From positions 186,001-250,000 of the forward strand of contig NZ_KB899496.1 in assembly GCF_000378245.1 (NCBI RefSeq): 64,000 bases of DNA, given 5' to 3'. This document shows, piece by piece, positions 54,449 through 63,183 of this stretch. The translations under genes were made by a program, and so were the position numbers. The notes beneath the pieces are model-generated. The model was not told the DNA's origin. It made no database searches and saw nothing but the letters and a program-made list of their open reading frames with translations. Within the stretch, counting starts at the first letter, position 1, and every line of letters starts with the position of its first letter. The DNA is from Aromatoleum toluclasticum ATCC 700605 (GTDB lineage Bacteria > Pseudomonadota > Gammaproteobacteria > Burkholderiales > Rhodocyclaceae).

Positions 54449-55033
54449 CTAGTGAAAACGGTCCAGTCCGGCGAAGCCCATGAAGGCCAGGCTCATGAAT
54501 CCGGCCGTGACCATCGCGATGGCCGTTCCGCGGAACGGGACGGGGACGTCAGCGCCGTCGAGACGTTCGCGAATCCCCGCAAACAGGATCAGGGCCATGG
54601 TGAAGCCGATCGACGAGCCGAAGCCGAACAGAAGGGACTCCAGCAGATTATGCCGGAGGCCGACGTTCAGCAGCGGAATGCCCAGCACCGCGCAGTTCGT
54701 CGTGATCAGCGGAAGATAGATCCCGAGAACCTGGTGAAGGACCGGGCTGGTCTTCTGGATGACCAGTTCGGTGAGCTGCACGATCGCCGCGATGACGACG
54801 ATGAACGCAAGGGTGCGCATGAATGCGAGATCGAACGGTTCCAGCAGGTAATGATCGATCAGGTAGCTCGTTCCGCATGCCAGGGTAAGCACGAAGGTCG
54901 TCGCCGCGCCCATGCCGATCGCGGTTTCCAGCTTCTTGGACACGCCCATGAACGGGCACAGGCCGAGAATCCGGACGAAGACGACGTTATTCACGAGAAC
55001 AGCGCCGATGACGATGAAGATGTAGCTGGTCAT
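54449..55033 (-). CDS. rnfA: Rnf complex subunit A
   Basis: A 194-residue inner-membrane subunit with six helices and the conserved [23 protein letters not shown] and [12 protein letters not shown] motifs with their Cys residues (shown in part). It is the first gene of the rnfABCDGE-nth operon. The complex couples ferredoxin and NAD(H) electron transfer to ion movement; in nitrogen-fixing relatives it powers nitrogenase, and in enterobacteria the homologue resets SoxR. Which role applies here is not shown by the window. Confidence 0.94.
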   Translation of the reverse strand: MTSYIFIVIGAVLVNNVVFVRILGLCPFMGVSKKLETAIGMGAATTFVLTLACGTSYLIDHYLLEPFDLAFMRTLAFIVVIAAIVQLTELVIQKTSPVLHQVLGIYLPLITTNCAVLGIPLLNVGLRHNLLESLLFGFGSSIGFTMALILFAGIRERLDGADVPVPFRGTAIAMVTAGFMSLAFMGFAGLDRFH

Positions 55034-55139
55034 GTTCGAGAACCGGTTGGTATCCGCGGGATTATGTCCCGCCGTTATGTCCCGCTCAAGCCTGAGCGGG
55101 TTATAGGCATATGCTTTGAAGCAGCATCAAGCGCCTGCG

Positions 55140-56162
55140 TCAGCGGTCCGTGCCAAAATCCGAGCTTGCCCGCACACACTCCTGCACGAGCCCCGGTCCG
55201 CGATAGATCAGGCCGCTGTATAGCTGCACCAATTTCGCCCCGGCATCGAGCTTCGCGCGCGCGGCACGCCCGTCGAGCACGCCACCGGCCGCGATGATCG
55301 GAAGTTCGCCGGCGAGCGCCTGCGCCAGTTGGGCGACCACTGCGGTCGAGGCTTCGAACACCGGCGCGCCGGACAGGCCGCCCTGCTGCTCGCCGTAACG
55401 CACGCCTTGCACCTTTTCGCGCGAGATCGTGGTGTTCGTCGCGATCACGCCGTCGATACGATGGCGCCGCAGGGCGTCGGCGATGTTGATCACCTGGGCC
55501 GGCTCCAGGTCCGGTGCGATCTTCAGAGTCAGCGGCACGTAACGGCCGTGTTTGTCCGCCAATCGTGCCTGCCGCTCCTTAAGCCGGCCGAGCAGGTCGT
55601 CCAGTTCCGACTCGCCCTGCAACTGGCGGAGATTCTTGGTGTTCGGCGAGGAAATGTTGACCGTCACGTAGCTCGCCAGCGCATATACCTTGTCGAGGCA
55701 GGCCAGGTAGTCGTCGGCGGCATTCTCGATCGGCGTGTCGAAATTCTTGCCGATGTTGATTCCCAGGATGCCCTTGAATTTCGCTGCACCGACGTTCGCG
55801 ACCAGCGCGTCGACGCCGTGGTTATTGAACCCCATGCGGTTGATGATGCCGCGCACCTCGGGCAGGCGAAACAGCCGCGGGCGGGGATTTCCGGGCTGCG
55901 GCCGCGGGGTGACCGTGCCGATCTCGATGAAACCGAAGCCAAAGCGCGCCAGGCCGTCTATGGCTTCGCCGTTCTTGTCCAGTCCCGCTGCGAGGCCGAT
56001 GCGATTGGGAAAGCTGAGTCCCATGACCTCGACCGGATCGGACTGCGCCGGTCTGCCTGCCGGAAGGAAGCGGCCGGTGAGGTTGAGGGCGGCAAGGGAA
56101 AATTCGTGAGCTGTTTCCGCGTCGAGCGAGAACAGGATGGGGCGGGCGATATCGTATAGCAT
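55140..56162 (-). CDS. pyrD: dihydroorotate dehydrogenase, quinone type (class 2)
   Basis: This 340-residue FMN enzyme oxidises dihydroorotate to orotate in pyrimidine synthesis and passes electrons to quinone at the inner membrane. Motifs include [53 protein letters not shown] (with the class 2 catalytic Ser in the NISSPNT loop) and the late [31 protein letters not shown], all given in part. Class 2 is supported by the N-terminal membrane-associated segment and length. It lies 107 bp downstream of rnfA's start region and is transcribed in the same direction. Confidence 0.93.
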   Translation of the reverse strand: MLYDIARPILFSLDAETAHEFSLAALNLTGRFLPAGRPAQSDPVEVMGLSFPNRIGLAAGLDKNGEAIDGLARFGFGFIEIGTVTPRPQPGNPRPRLFRLPEVRGIINRMGFNNHGVDALVANVGAAKFKGILGINIGKNFDTPIENAADDYLACLDKVYALASYVTVNISSPNTKNLRQLQGESELDDLLGRLKERQARLADKHGRYVPLTLKIAPDLEPAQVINIADALRRHRIDGVIATNTTISREKVQGVRYGEQQGGLSGAPVFEASTAVVAQLAQALAGELPIIAAGGVLDGRAARAKLDAGAKLVQLYSGLIYRGPGLVQECVRASSDFGTDR

Positions 56163-56248
56163 CCGCGAATTCTACCGTTTCGCGCGGCACCTCGCCCCCC
56201 GGATTTCCGAAGACGGCGCCCGCCCGCGGCCGGCATGCATCCGGTTTA

Positions 56249-56989
56249 CTATTCCGATTCCGAATCCGTCAGCGGATCGAGGAGGCGCCATTCGCCCCGG
56301 ATACGTCCTTCGAGGGGGTGGAAGCGGATCTTGTACGTCATCTTCCGGCTGTTCTTGATCCAGTATCCCAGGTAGAGGTAGGGAAGGCGCAGGCGGCGGC
56401 ACACTTCGATCTGCCACAGCACGCCGTAGGTCCCGTAACTGGCCTTCGGGTCGTCCGGATCGAAGAAAGTATAGACGCTCGACAGGCCGTCGCTGAGGCG
56501 GTCGATCACGCTGACCATGCGCAGGACACCCCGCTCGCGGAACTCGACGACGCGCGTGTCGACCTGGCTCTGCAACAGGAAGTGCGCGTACTGCTCGCGG
56601 TTGTCCTGGTCCATCCCTCCGCCCGCGTGTCGCGAACCCTGGTAACGTTGATAGAGGGCATAGTGCTCTTCGGAAAACGAGAGATCCCGCTCGTGCGCCT
56701 CGAGCGCGCAGTGCCGCGCCCAGCTTCGCCGCTGGCTGCGATCGGGAACAAACGCAGCCACCGGAATCCGCACCGGCACGCAGGCGCGGCAATGATCGCA
56801 GTAGGGGCGGTACGTGAACATGCCGCTGCGTCGGAAGCCGTTACGGACGAGTTCGCTGTATACGGCCGTGTCGATGAGGTGTCCGGGGGTCGCGACCTGG
56901 GAACGTGCCACCCGTTCCGGAAGGTAAGAGCAAGCATAAGGCGCCGTCGCGTAAAACTGGATGAGTGCGTACGGATAGTCTTTCTGCAT
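56249..56989 (-). CDS. bpt: Bpt, aspartate/glutamate leucyl-transferase (N-degron pathway)
   Basis: This 246-residue protein belongs to the arginyl/leucyl-tRNA-protein transferase family. The N-terminal [13 protein letters not shown] and the [17 protein letters not shown] cysteine cluster are characteristic, and the GNAT-like C-terminal half includes [23 protein letters not shown]. Bacterial Bpt attaches leucine to proteins with N-terminal Asp or Glu, marking them for ClpAP. It follows aat in the same direction with a 16-bp gap and precedes pyrD. Confidence 0.92.
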   Translation of the reverse strand: MQKDYPYALIQFYATAPYACSYLPERVARSQVATPGHLIDTAVYSELVRNGFRRSGMFTYRPYCDHCRACVPVRIPVAAFVPDRSQRRSWARHCALEAHERDLSFSEEHYALYQRYQGSRHAGGGMDQDNREQYAHFLLQSQVDTRVVEFRERGVLRMVSVIDRLSDGLSSVYTFFDPDDPKASYGTYGVLWQIEVCRRLRLPYLYLGYWIKNSRKMTYKIRFHPLEGRIRGEWRLLDPLTDSESE

Positions 56990-57005
56990 GTTTGCGAGTG
57001 TGTGC

Positions 57006-57710
57006 CTAGAACAATCCCCGGCCCGCGTCTTCGGGCCAGCATCCCGGTCCGTCCCCCTGCCGCGTCCAGATTTCCAGACCGGCGCGGAATTCGGCGCGAT
57101 CGATCTCGAAGGCGCCGAGCGAGAGCAGGTGCGTGGTCGTCATCTGGCAATCGATCACGGCGAAATCCCTCGACTCGAGGTAGCGGGCCAGGTGTGCCAA
57201 GGCGACCTTCGACGCATCCGTGCGACGGCTGAACATCGACTCCCCGAAGAATGCCCTTCCCAGCCCGATGCCGTAAAGCCCCCCCGCGAGCGAACCTTCG
57301 TACCACGCTTCGACACTGTGCGCATAGCCGAGTTCGTGCATGCGGCGGTAGGCGGCCTGCATCTCCTCGGTGATCCAGGTGCCCCCGCCGGGCCCGCGTG
57401 GTGCCGCACATGCGGCGACGACCTCGGAGAACGCCGTATCGAAGCGGATCTCGAAGCGGTGCTGGCGCAAGGTCCGGCCCAGTGAGCGGGAAATCTTCAT
57501 CTCCGATGGAGCGAGCACCAGCCGGGGATCCGGGCTCCACCAGAGTATCGGTTCGCCTGCGCTGTACCACGGAAAAATCCCTTGGTGGTATGCGGCGAGC
57601 AGCCATTCCGGGGCGAGATCGCCACCCACGGCGAGCAGGCCGGGCGGGTCGTCGAGCGCCGACTCGACCGGCGGAAATCGTGGAGCGCCCGCGAGCCAGG
57701 GGATCATCAC
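57006..57710 (-). CDS. aat: leucyl/phenylalanyl-tRNA-protein transferase (Aat)
   Basis: A 234-residue GNAT-fold transferase. [41 protein letters not shown] (about 25-65, abbreviated) contains the FPW signature; the late [16 protein letters not shown] is also diagnostic. It adds Leu or Phe to proteins with N-terminal Lys or Arg, again delivering them to ClpS/ClpAP. Together with bpt the window holds both known bacterial N-degron leucylation enzymes. The stop of the fbpC-like gene lies just 7 bp upstream of its start, so read-through is possible. Confidence 0.94.
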   Translation of the reverse strand: MMIPWLAGAPRFPPVESALDDPPGLLAVGGDLAPEWLLAAYHQGIFPWYSAGEPILWWSPDPRLVLAPSEMKISRSLGRTLRQHRFEIRFDTAFSEVVAACAAPRGPGGGTWITEEMQAAYRRMHELGYAHSVEAWYEGSLAGGLYGIGLGRAFFGESMFSRRTDASKVALAHLARYLESRDFAVIDCQMTTTHLLSLGAFEIDRAEFRAGLEIWTRQGDGPGCWPEDAGRGLF

Positions 57711-57716
57711 GTCGGA

Positions 57717-58832
57717 TTACTGCGTCCGGAGGGGGCCGGCGAGTGGCCGATCCTGCACCGCGTTTTCCGATCCCTCGTGAAAGGTCACCACGTGATCGAC
57801 ATCCAGCCGGATGCCGATCCGCTCGCCGAGTGCATGGTTGTGGTGGCTCGGCACCAGTGACAACACCTTTGCGCCGCTCTCGAGTTTCAGCGTATACAGG
57901 ATGTCCGCGCCCCGGAAGGCCTTATGCACCACCTCGGCCTGCAAGGTGCTCGCGTCATCATGCACGATGTCGTCCGGCCGCAGGAGCACCGACACCGTGC
58001 AGTCGCGGTCGCAGTTACCGCAGCCGATGCCGCATTCCACGGGGATGGCGCTGTTCAGCGTGCCGAGTTCGACCCTGACCTGGTGGTCGTTGAGCACGAG
58101 CCCCTGCAGAAACACGCCCTGTCCGATGAAATCGGCGACGAAACGATTGGCGGGGCGGTGATAGAGGTTGTACGGCGTATCCCATTGCTGGATGCGCCCT
58201 TCGTTCATGATCCCGATCTCGTCCGCGACCGCGAAGGCTTCGTGCTGGTCGTGGGTAACGAGAATCGCTGTGGTGTTCGTCGCCTTGATGATGTCGCGGA
58301 CCTCGAAGGACAGGCGTTCGCGCAGTTCCACATCGAGATTCGAGAACGGTTCGTCGAGCAGCAGCAGGCTGGGGCGCGGAGCCAGTGCGCGGGCCAGGGC
58401 GACCCGCTGCTGCTGGCCTCCGGACATCTCGTGCGGATACTTGTTTCCCTGGCTGGCCAATCCCACGACGCGCAGCAACTCGGCGATGCGTTCGCGACGC
58501 TGCTGCGCGTCGAGGTGGCGCAGGCCGAAGCCGACATTGTCGGAAACCGAAAGGTGGGGGAACAGCGCGTAATCCTGAAACACCATCCCGATGCGTCGGC
58601 GCTCGGGCGGAACATGCAGATCGCTCCCGCTCACCGCCTTGCCGTCGAGCCGGATCTGCCCAGCCATGACGGGCTCGAACCCCGCTATGCAACGCAAGAC
58701 AGTGGTCTTGCCGCAGCCGGAGGGTCCCAGCAGACAGCCGATGCTGCCCTGTTCGAGACGGAATGAAAGCTTGCGGACCACTTGATGGCCGCCGTACGCC
58801 AGATCGATGCCGGCGAGCTCGAGATGGGACAT
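57717..58832 (-). CDS. fbpC: ferric iron ABC transporter ATP-binding protein (FbpC-like) with a Cys cluster
   Basis: This 371-residue ATPase has Walker A GPSGCGKTT (36-44), Q-loop FQDYALF, signature MSGGQQQRVALARAL (136-150), Walker B LLLDEPFSNLD and the H-loop VTHDQHEA. The C-terminal TOBE-like domain contains CGIGCGNCDRDC, four cysteines at 267, 271, 274 and 278, directly before LLRPDDIV. Cysteines in this place are not part of the standard TOBE fold and could bind a metal or Fe-S cluster. It is divergent from the permease gene with a 132-bp gap. Confidence 0.9.
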   Translation of the reverse strand: MSHLELAGIDLAYGGHQVVRKLSFRLEQGSIGCLLGPSGCGKTTVLRCIAGFEPVMAGQIRLDGKAVSGSDLHVPPERRRIGMVFQDYALFPHLSVSDNVGFGLRHLDAQQRRERIAELLRVVGLASQGNKYPHEMSGGQQQRVALARALAPRPSLLLLDEPFSNLDVELRERLSFEVRDIIKATNTTAILVTHDQHEAFAVADEIGIMNEGRIQQWDTPYNLYHRPANRFVADFIGQGVFLQGLVLNDHQVRVELGTLNSAIPVECGIGCGNCDRDCTVSVLLRPDDIVHDDASTLQAEVVHKAFRGADILYTLKLESGAKVLSLVPSHHNHALGERIGIRLDVDHVVTFHEGSENAVQDRPLAGPLRTQ

Positions 58833-58964
58833 GGAGAATCCGATACAGCGTTGAAAAGTGCGATGGCCATTATTGCATCGCGGTAACCGAAATGGGATGA
58901 ATTATAATTCTCGATAGCCCGCCGCGCGGAATGGACCTTGCGGCGTGACCCGGTCGGGAGCGAG
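58833..58964. promoter_or_regulatory. divergent fbpC/fbpB promoter region with an AT palindrome
   Basis: The 12-bp palindrome GAATTATAATTC (58899-58910) lies in an otherwise GC-rich gap and includes TATAAT on both strands. It could be the -10 region of the permease gene, a binding site for an iron regulator, or both. It only partly resembles a Fur box. GGAG at 58957-58960 is the ribosome site of fbpB. Confidence 0.4.
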
Positions 58965-60647
58965 ATGAGATTTCTGGAAGGGCTGGAAAGGTTGCGCGAG
59001 CGCTGGTCGTCATTGACTGCGGGCTCGCTGCTGATCTCCGTGTTGATCGCCATGCCGGTGATCTCCGTATTCTCGAACGTACTCGTCGGAGGGACCGCCG
59101 GAACCTGGAGTCACCTGTCGTCAACGGTTCTGCCGGAGTTCATCCGCAATACGCTGATCCTGTGTGCCGGTGTCGGTCTGGGTGTGGCGACGATAGGGGT
59201 GGCGACGGCCTGGCTGACCACCATGACCGAGTTTCCGGGGCGCCGCTTTTTCCAGTGGGCACTGGTCCTGCCTCTCGCCGTCCCGGCCTACGTAATGGCC
59301 TATGTCTACACGGATTTCCTCCAGTTCGTGGGCCCCCTGCAAAGCGGGCTGCGCGAGGTCTTCGGATGGAAGGCGGGCGACTACTGGTTCCCCGACGTCC
59401 GCACGGTGGGCGGTGCCGTTGCGATGTTCATGTTCGTCCTGTACCCGTACGTCTACCTTCTGGCACGAAGCGCGTTTCTCGAACGCGCGTCCGGAATGCT
59501 CGAAGCAGGGCGCTCGCTGGGCCTGGGGCCCTGGGCCAGTTTCTTCCGTGTCTCGCTGCCCCTGGCCCGACCTGCCGTGGTTGCCGGTTCGGCTCTGGCA
59601 CTCATGGAAACGCTCGCGGATTTCGGAACGGTCTCCTACTTCGGCGTGCAGACCTTCACGACCGGCATCTACCGCGCCTGGTTCTCGCTTGGCGATCGCG
59701 TCGCCGCAGCACAGCTTTCCGCGATGCTGCTGGCCTTCGTCGTGTTGGTGCTGGTTCTCGAGCACGCAAGCCGCGGGCGGGCGCGGTTCAACAACACCTC
59801 GCGCCAGCAGATGACGCCAATCCCCGTCCAGCTGTCGCGCCCGCTGGGCTTCGTGGCGACACTCGCGTGCCTGATGCCGCTTATTCTCGGTTTCTTGCTG
59901 CCGGCCTTCCTGCTGGTGCGCATGGCGATCGTCGACGGCGATGCCCAGTTCGGCGCGCGCTTCGTGCAACTGGCGCGCAACAGCTTTGTGCTCGCGCTGG
60001 TCACGGCGTTGCTTGCCGTTCTGCTGGCGATCTTGCTCGGCTACGCTGCGCGGTTGGCACGCACGCGCCTGCCCCGCGTGCTGAATCGCATCGTCGGGCT
60101 CGGTTATGCCGTACCGGGATCGGTCATCGCGGTCGGGGTGCTGATTCCGGTGACGAGGCTCGATCATGTGATCGCCGCCTGGTGGCAGGGCGTGACGGGC
60201 GTGAACCCCGGTCTCGTCCTGACCGGGGGCATCGCTGCGCTCGTGTATGCTTACCTGGGTCGTTTTCTTTCCGTCGCGCTGCACACGGTCGAAACGAGCC
60301 TGGGCAAGATCACGTCGAGCATGGATGACGCATCCCGCAGCCTCGGCGTCGGGAAGTGGGTCACGCTGCAGCGTATCCATGTCCCGATCCTGCGCGGCAG
60401 CCTGCTCACCGCCGGACTGCTCGTCTTTGTCGATGTAATGAAGGAATTGCCGGCAACCCTCGTGATGAGGCCGTTCAATTTCGATACCTTGGCGACGCAG
60501 GCTCATACGCTCGCATCGGATGAGCGGCTGGCCGAAGCATCGACGGCTGCCGTGACGATCGTTGCGGTCGGTCTGTTGCCGATGTTCATCATCTCGCGCC
60601 AGATCGCGCGCGGGAGCCGGCGTACGGTTGAAGAGACGGAAGTCTAG
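58965..60647 (+). CDS. fbpB: ferric iron ABC transporter permease (FbpB-like, duplicated permease)
   Basis: A 560-residue inner-membrane permease formed of two permease units with about twelve helices. Each half carries an EAA-type loop that contacts the ATPase: LEAGRSLGLGPWASFFRVSLP (about 180-200) and DDASRSLGVGKWVTLQRIHVP (about 450-470). The ATG at 58965 is chosen because a purine-rich GGGAGCGAG precedes it; an upstream ATG at 58938 is possible. Fused permeases of this type are normal for Fbp/Sfu iron systems. It lies next to fbpC but in the opposite direction. Confidence 0.92.
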   Translation: MRFLEGLERLRERWSSLTAGSLLISVLIAMPVISVFSNVLVGGTAGTWSHLSSTVLPEFIRNTLILCAGVGLGVATIGVATAWLTTMTEFPGRRFFQWALVLPLAVPAYVMAYVYTDFLQFVGPLQSGLREVFGWKAGDYWFPDVRTVGGAVAMFMFVLYPYVYLLARSAFLERASGMLEAGRSLGLGPWASFFRVSLPLARPAVVAGSALALMETLADFGTVSYFGVQTFTTGIYRAWFSLGDRVAAAQLSAMLLAFVVLVLVLEHASRGRARFNNTSRQQMTPIPVQLSRPLGFVATLACLMPLILGFLLPAFLLVRMAIVDGDAQFGARFVQLARNSFVLALVTALLAVLLAILLGYAARLARTRLPRVLNRIVGLGYAVPGSVIAVGVLIPVTRLDHVIAAWWQGVTGVNPGLVLTGGIAALVYAYLGRFLSVALHTVETSLGKITSSMDDASRSLGVGKWVTLQRIHVPILRGSLLTAGLLVFVDVMKELPATLVMRPFNFDTLATQAHTLASDERLAEASTAAVTIVAVGLLPMFIISRQIARGSRRTVEETEV

Positions 60648-60684
60648 ATTGCGGTTCCAATGAAGTTACAGGTGAGGACGCGGG

Positions 60685-61002
60685 ATGCCAATTAAAATAT
60701 TATTGTGGTGTGATGATCTGATGAACCGGATGCGACTCGAGTCCGAGTGGAAGGCGTCCGGTGCGACCATGCTCAAGAAGCGCGGCACGGAAACGCCCGA
60801 CTGCATCGTGGTGGATCTCGCGGTACGCAATGCGTGTGATCACATTGCACAGCTGCGCGCGACCTTTCCCCTGGTAGATATCATCGTCTTTGGCCCGCAA
60901 TACGACCCCGAGGCGTTCGAGGCGGCAAAGCGGGCCGGGGCGACCGAGGTGGCGGCGCGAGGATCGATCGTCGAGCGCGTGTCACGTCGTTTCCCGAAGT
61001 GA
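60685..61002 (+). CDS. small protein resembling a degenerate response-regulator receiver domain
   Basis: This 105-residue protein has the alternating pattern of a receiver fold: KILLWCDDL, DCIVVDLAV and DIIVFGPQYDPEAFEAAKRAGATEVAARGSI. A DD pair near the start and an Asp in VVDLAV sit at about the right places, but the conserved Lys-Pro after the last strand is replaced (AARGS). It may be a pseudo-receiver that works by protein contact. A GGTGAGGA ribosome site precedes the ATG. It lies 37 bp downstream of fbpB and probably shares its transcript; no homolog was recognised. Confidence 0.6.
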   Translation: MPIKILLWCDDLMNRMRLESEWKASGATMLKKRGTETPDCIVVDLAVRNACDHIAQLRATFPLVDIIVFGPQYDPEAFEAAKRAGATEVAARGSIVERVSRRFPK

Positions 61003-61104
61003 AGAACTCGCCATAAGGGATCTGCGTCCCGGGTATCCGCTGCAGGCAAGACTTTTTGAGCAAGAACAGGAGCGGGCGCGCCCGAACGATGGGATAATTC
61101 AACA

Positions 61105-61509
61105 ATGAATGCACCGCAATCGACTTCTCCGCGGCGTCGCCTGCAGGAACTGCTGGCGATTCCTGACAATCAGCGCTCCGATGCCGAATGGGACGAGCTC
61201 AACGAACTCGAGATCAGTCTCGCCCCCGGAAATCGCGAAGGCGCTCCGGACCCCAACCTGAGGCGCCCGACGCCCTCGACGGGATTGGGGGCCAAGCCTT
61301 CCCGCGGCCCGCGGCCAGGGGGCGGGCGGCAGCAAAAGCCTGGCGGACCAGGCAAGACTCCCCCGCAGCAAAAGCCGGCAGGCCCGCCGAAGAACAATGC
61401 TGCTGCGGTGGCACCAGCCGGCGAAGATGCCCCGGCCAAGAAGCCTGCGCGTAAATTCCGCAAGCGTTCCCCGAAGCCGAACACGACGCCTACGCCTCAG
61501 TCCGAATAG
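61105..61509 (+). CDS. hypothetical protein with a proline/lysine-rich disordered tail
   Basis: A 134-residue protein with a short helical start (RRRLQELLAIPDNQRSDAEWDELNELEISL, about 10-40) followed by a long Pro, Gly, Lys and Ala-rich tail that is almost certainly disordered and strongly basic (pattern such as KKPARKFRKRSPK near the end). It could bind nucleic acid or a membrane surface. No domain was recognised. The frame is open and codon use resembles its neighbours, so it is probably real. It is convergent with fbpA. Confidence 0.55.
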   Translation: MNAPQSTSPRRRLQELLAIPDNQRSDAEWDELNELEISLAPGNREGAPDPNLRRPTPSTGLGAKPSRGPRPGGGRQQKPGGPGKTPPQQKPAGPPKNNAAAVAPAGEDAPAKKPARKFRKRSPKPNTTPTPQSE

Positions 61510-61560
61510 GTGCGCCGTCCGTAGCGGGATTTTCCTGAGGTTGCTGCCAAGCCGGCATGA

Positions 61561-61597
61561 AAAAAACGACGCCTTCCGGGGAAACCGGAAGGCGTCG
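61561..61597 (-). terminator. rho-independent terminator of fbpA
   Basis: A perfect 13-bp stem (61567-61579 with 61585-61597) and a 5-base loop is followed on the minus strand by six T residues (61561-61566 as A on the plus strand). This fits termination of leftward transcription from fbpA, about 70 bp after its stop. Confidence 0.9.
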
Positions 61598-61632
61598 CCC
61601 TTTCCCTGCGTGCCCTCTGATCTGCAGTCAGC

Positions 61633-61659
61633 CTGCGACGGGCGGTCGCCCCGTCGCAG
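61633..61659. repeat. second hairpin downstream of fbpA
   Basis: CTGCGACGGG and CCCGTCGCAG form a perfect 10-bp stem with a 7-base loop only 10 bp after the fbpA stop. It has no T-run on either strand, so it is more likely to protect mRNA ends or to pause polymerase than to be a full terminator. Confidence 0.6.
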
Positions 61660-61668
61660 GCCCGACAA

Positions 61669-62688
61669 TCAGCGGAAGCCGGCGCGGTCGTAGATTTTTT
61701 GCGCTTCGGCGGCGGTGTTGGCGAGTTCGCCGACGGGCAGGGCATCCGCCTTGAATTTGCCGAGCGTGTCGAGCGCCGGGTTGCTGACTTTTACGCTTGC
61801 CACGACGGGCCATTCGTTGTTGCCGTTGGCGAAGTAGGTCTGCGCTTCGTCTGACGCCAGGTACTCGAGGAACTTCACCGCAGCGCCCTTGTTCGGGGCG
61901 TTCTTCAGCATGCCCGCGCCGGAAACGTTGATGTGCGTGCCCCACGTCTTCTGGTTCGGCCACACGGTTCCGATCTTCGCGACGACGGCCTTGTCCTCCG
62001 CCTTGTCCGAGTTCATCAGGCGCGCAAGATAATACGTGTTGGCGATCGTCACGCCACACTCGCCTGCCGCCACCGCCTTGATCTGGTCTGTATCGCCGCC
62101 TTTCGGGGCACGAGCGAAATTCGCGACCACATTTCTTGCCCAGGTCTCGGTCGCTTCGGCTCCGTTGTGCTTCACGAGAGCCGCTCCGAGAGAAATGTTG
62201 TACGGGTGGCTACCCGAGCGCGAGCACACCTTGCCCTTGAGCGCGGGGGCAGCGAGGCTCTCGTAGGTCTGCACGTCGTCAGCCTTGACCGAGTCCTTGT
62301 TGTACACGATCACGCGGGCGCGCGTCGAATACGAGTACCAGTTCTCGGCGCGCAGATTCGCGGGGATGCGCTCTTCGAGAACCTTCGACTTCACCGGCGC
62401 GAAGATCCCGAGCTCGTCGGCCTTCGCGAGGCGCGATGCATCGACGGTGATGAAAACGTCGGCCGGGCTGTTCGCACCCTCGTTGCGGATGCGCTCGAGG
62501 AGTTCGTCTTCCTTGGCCTCGATCCGGTTGATCTTGATGCCGGTCTGTTTCGTGAAGTTCGAATACAAGGCCTCATCTGTCTGGTAATGGCGAGCCGAGT
62601 ACAGGTTGAGCTCTGCGTCCGCTGCAATGGCCTGGGTCGAGAGTGCTCCGATGCCGGTGAGGATGGAGGCGATGAGAGTCTTGTTCAT
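61669..62688 (-). CDS. fbpA: ferric iron ABC transporter substrate-binding protein (FbpA)
   Basis: This 339-residue periplasmic protein has a signal peptide (about 1-22, ending QAIA), the lobe motif ELNLYSARHYQTDEALYSNF and the iron-ligand pair Tyr-Tyr in TIANTYYLARLM. The late NVSGAGMLKNAPNKGAAVKFLEYL is typical. It delivers ferric iron to the FbpB/FbpC transporter. The ATG at 62686-62688 follows an AAGGGA ribosome site. It is transcribed leftward, separated from fbpB by two small genes, and a Fur-like site lies about 90 bp upstream. Confidence 0.95.
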   Translation of the reverse strand: MNKTLIASILTGIGALSTQAIAADAELNLYSARHYQTDEALYSNFTKQTGIKINRIEAKEDELLERIRNEGANSPADVFITVDASRLAKADELGIFAPVKSKVLEERIPANLRAENWYSYSTRARVIVYNKDSVKADDVQTYESLAAPALKGKVCSRSGSHPYNISLGAALVKHNGAEATETWARNVVANFARAPKGGDTDQIKAVAAGECGVTIANTYYLARLMNSDKAEDKAVVAKIGTVWPNQKTWGTHINVSGAGMLKNAPNKGAAVKFLEYLASDEAQTYFANGNNEWPVVASVKVSNPALDTLGKFKADALPVGELANTAAEAQKIYDRAGFR

Positions 62689-62777
62689 GTGGTTCCCTTG
62701 CGTTGTCATGGGGCGATGGCGCAATACTATCGAGAACAATTCTTACTTGCAAATAGTTCCCATTGAGGGCAGTATAG

Positions 62778-62794
62778 TTGCGAATGATTCGCAA
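62778..62794. promoter_or_regulatory. Fur-like operator between fbpA and the DUF2325 gene
   Basis: TTGCGAATGATTCGCAA, a 17-bp near-perfect palindrome whose core TGCGAAT-G-ATTCGCA is a perfect 7-1-7 repeat. Fur boxes follow a TGATAAT-N-ATTATCA 7-1-7 layout, and 5 of 7 positions in each arm agree. Its place in the divergent promoter of an iron-binding-protein gene supports Fur control, though a related regulator could also bind. Confidence 0.6.
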
Positions 62795-62812
62795 TAACCT
62801 ATGAGGGATAAG

Positions 62813-63142
62813 ATGGATGCACTGATTGTGGGAGCAGATCGCCTCGGCAACATTCCAAATGTCTTGTCGGAATTCGGCATTCGCATTGCGGGGCACGTAA
62901 GCGGCCGCGAAACCGCGCACCAGCGCCGTACGGCGACCCTGCCCGCCGGCATCGGCATGGTGATCCTCTTTACGGATTTCCTCGGGCACAACGTGATGCA
63001 GCGCTTCCGCGAAGCGGCCAGCAAGGAAGGGGCAGCGGTCGTGTGCTGCAGGCGGTCAGTGTGTGCGCTCCAGCAGGCGCTCGGAAAGCGGGTGGACAGG
63101 AGCGACTGCGCGGCGTGCCGTGCCGACTGCGTCAAGCACTGA
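62813..63142 (+). CDS. DUF2325-family protein
   Basis: A 109-residue protein. MDALIVGADRLGNIPNVLSEFG and the ending VVCCRRSVCALQQALG follow the DUF2325 pattern (a short Rossmann-like domain). The last 20 residues carry four Cys (SDCAACRADC). The ATG at 62813 has an AGGG ribosome site; an ATG at 62801 is the alternative. It is divergent from fbpA across the Fur-like site, so it is probably iron-regulated. The family has no defined function. Confidence 0.78.
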   Translation: MDALIVGADRLGNIPNVLSEFGIRIAGHVSGRETAHQRRTATLPAGIGMVILFTDFLGHNVMQRFREAASKEGAAVVCCRRSVCALQQALGKRVDRSDCAACRADCVKH

Positions 63143-63183
63143 GGTGGTGCCGGGGAGGGCGCGTCAGCGCACGAATGAGAACC

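Noticed and set aside
58670-58700. tRNA-like string around CTCGAACCCCGC
   Set aside because: It lies inside the fbpC coding sequence and no cloverleaf or acceptor stem can be formed around it.
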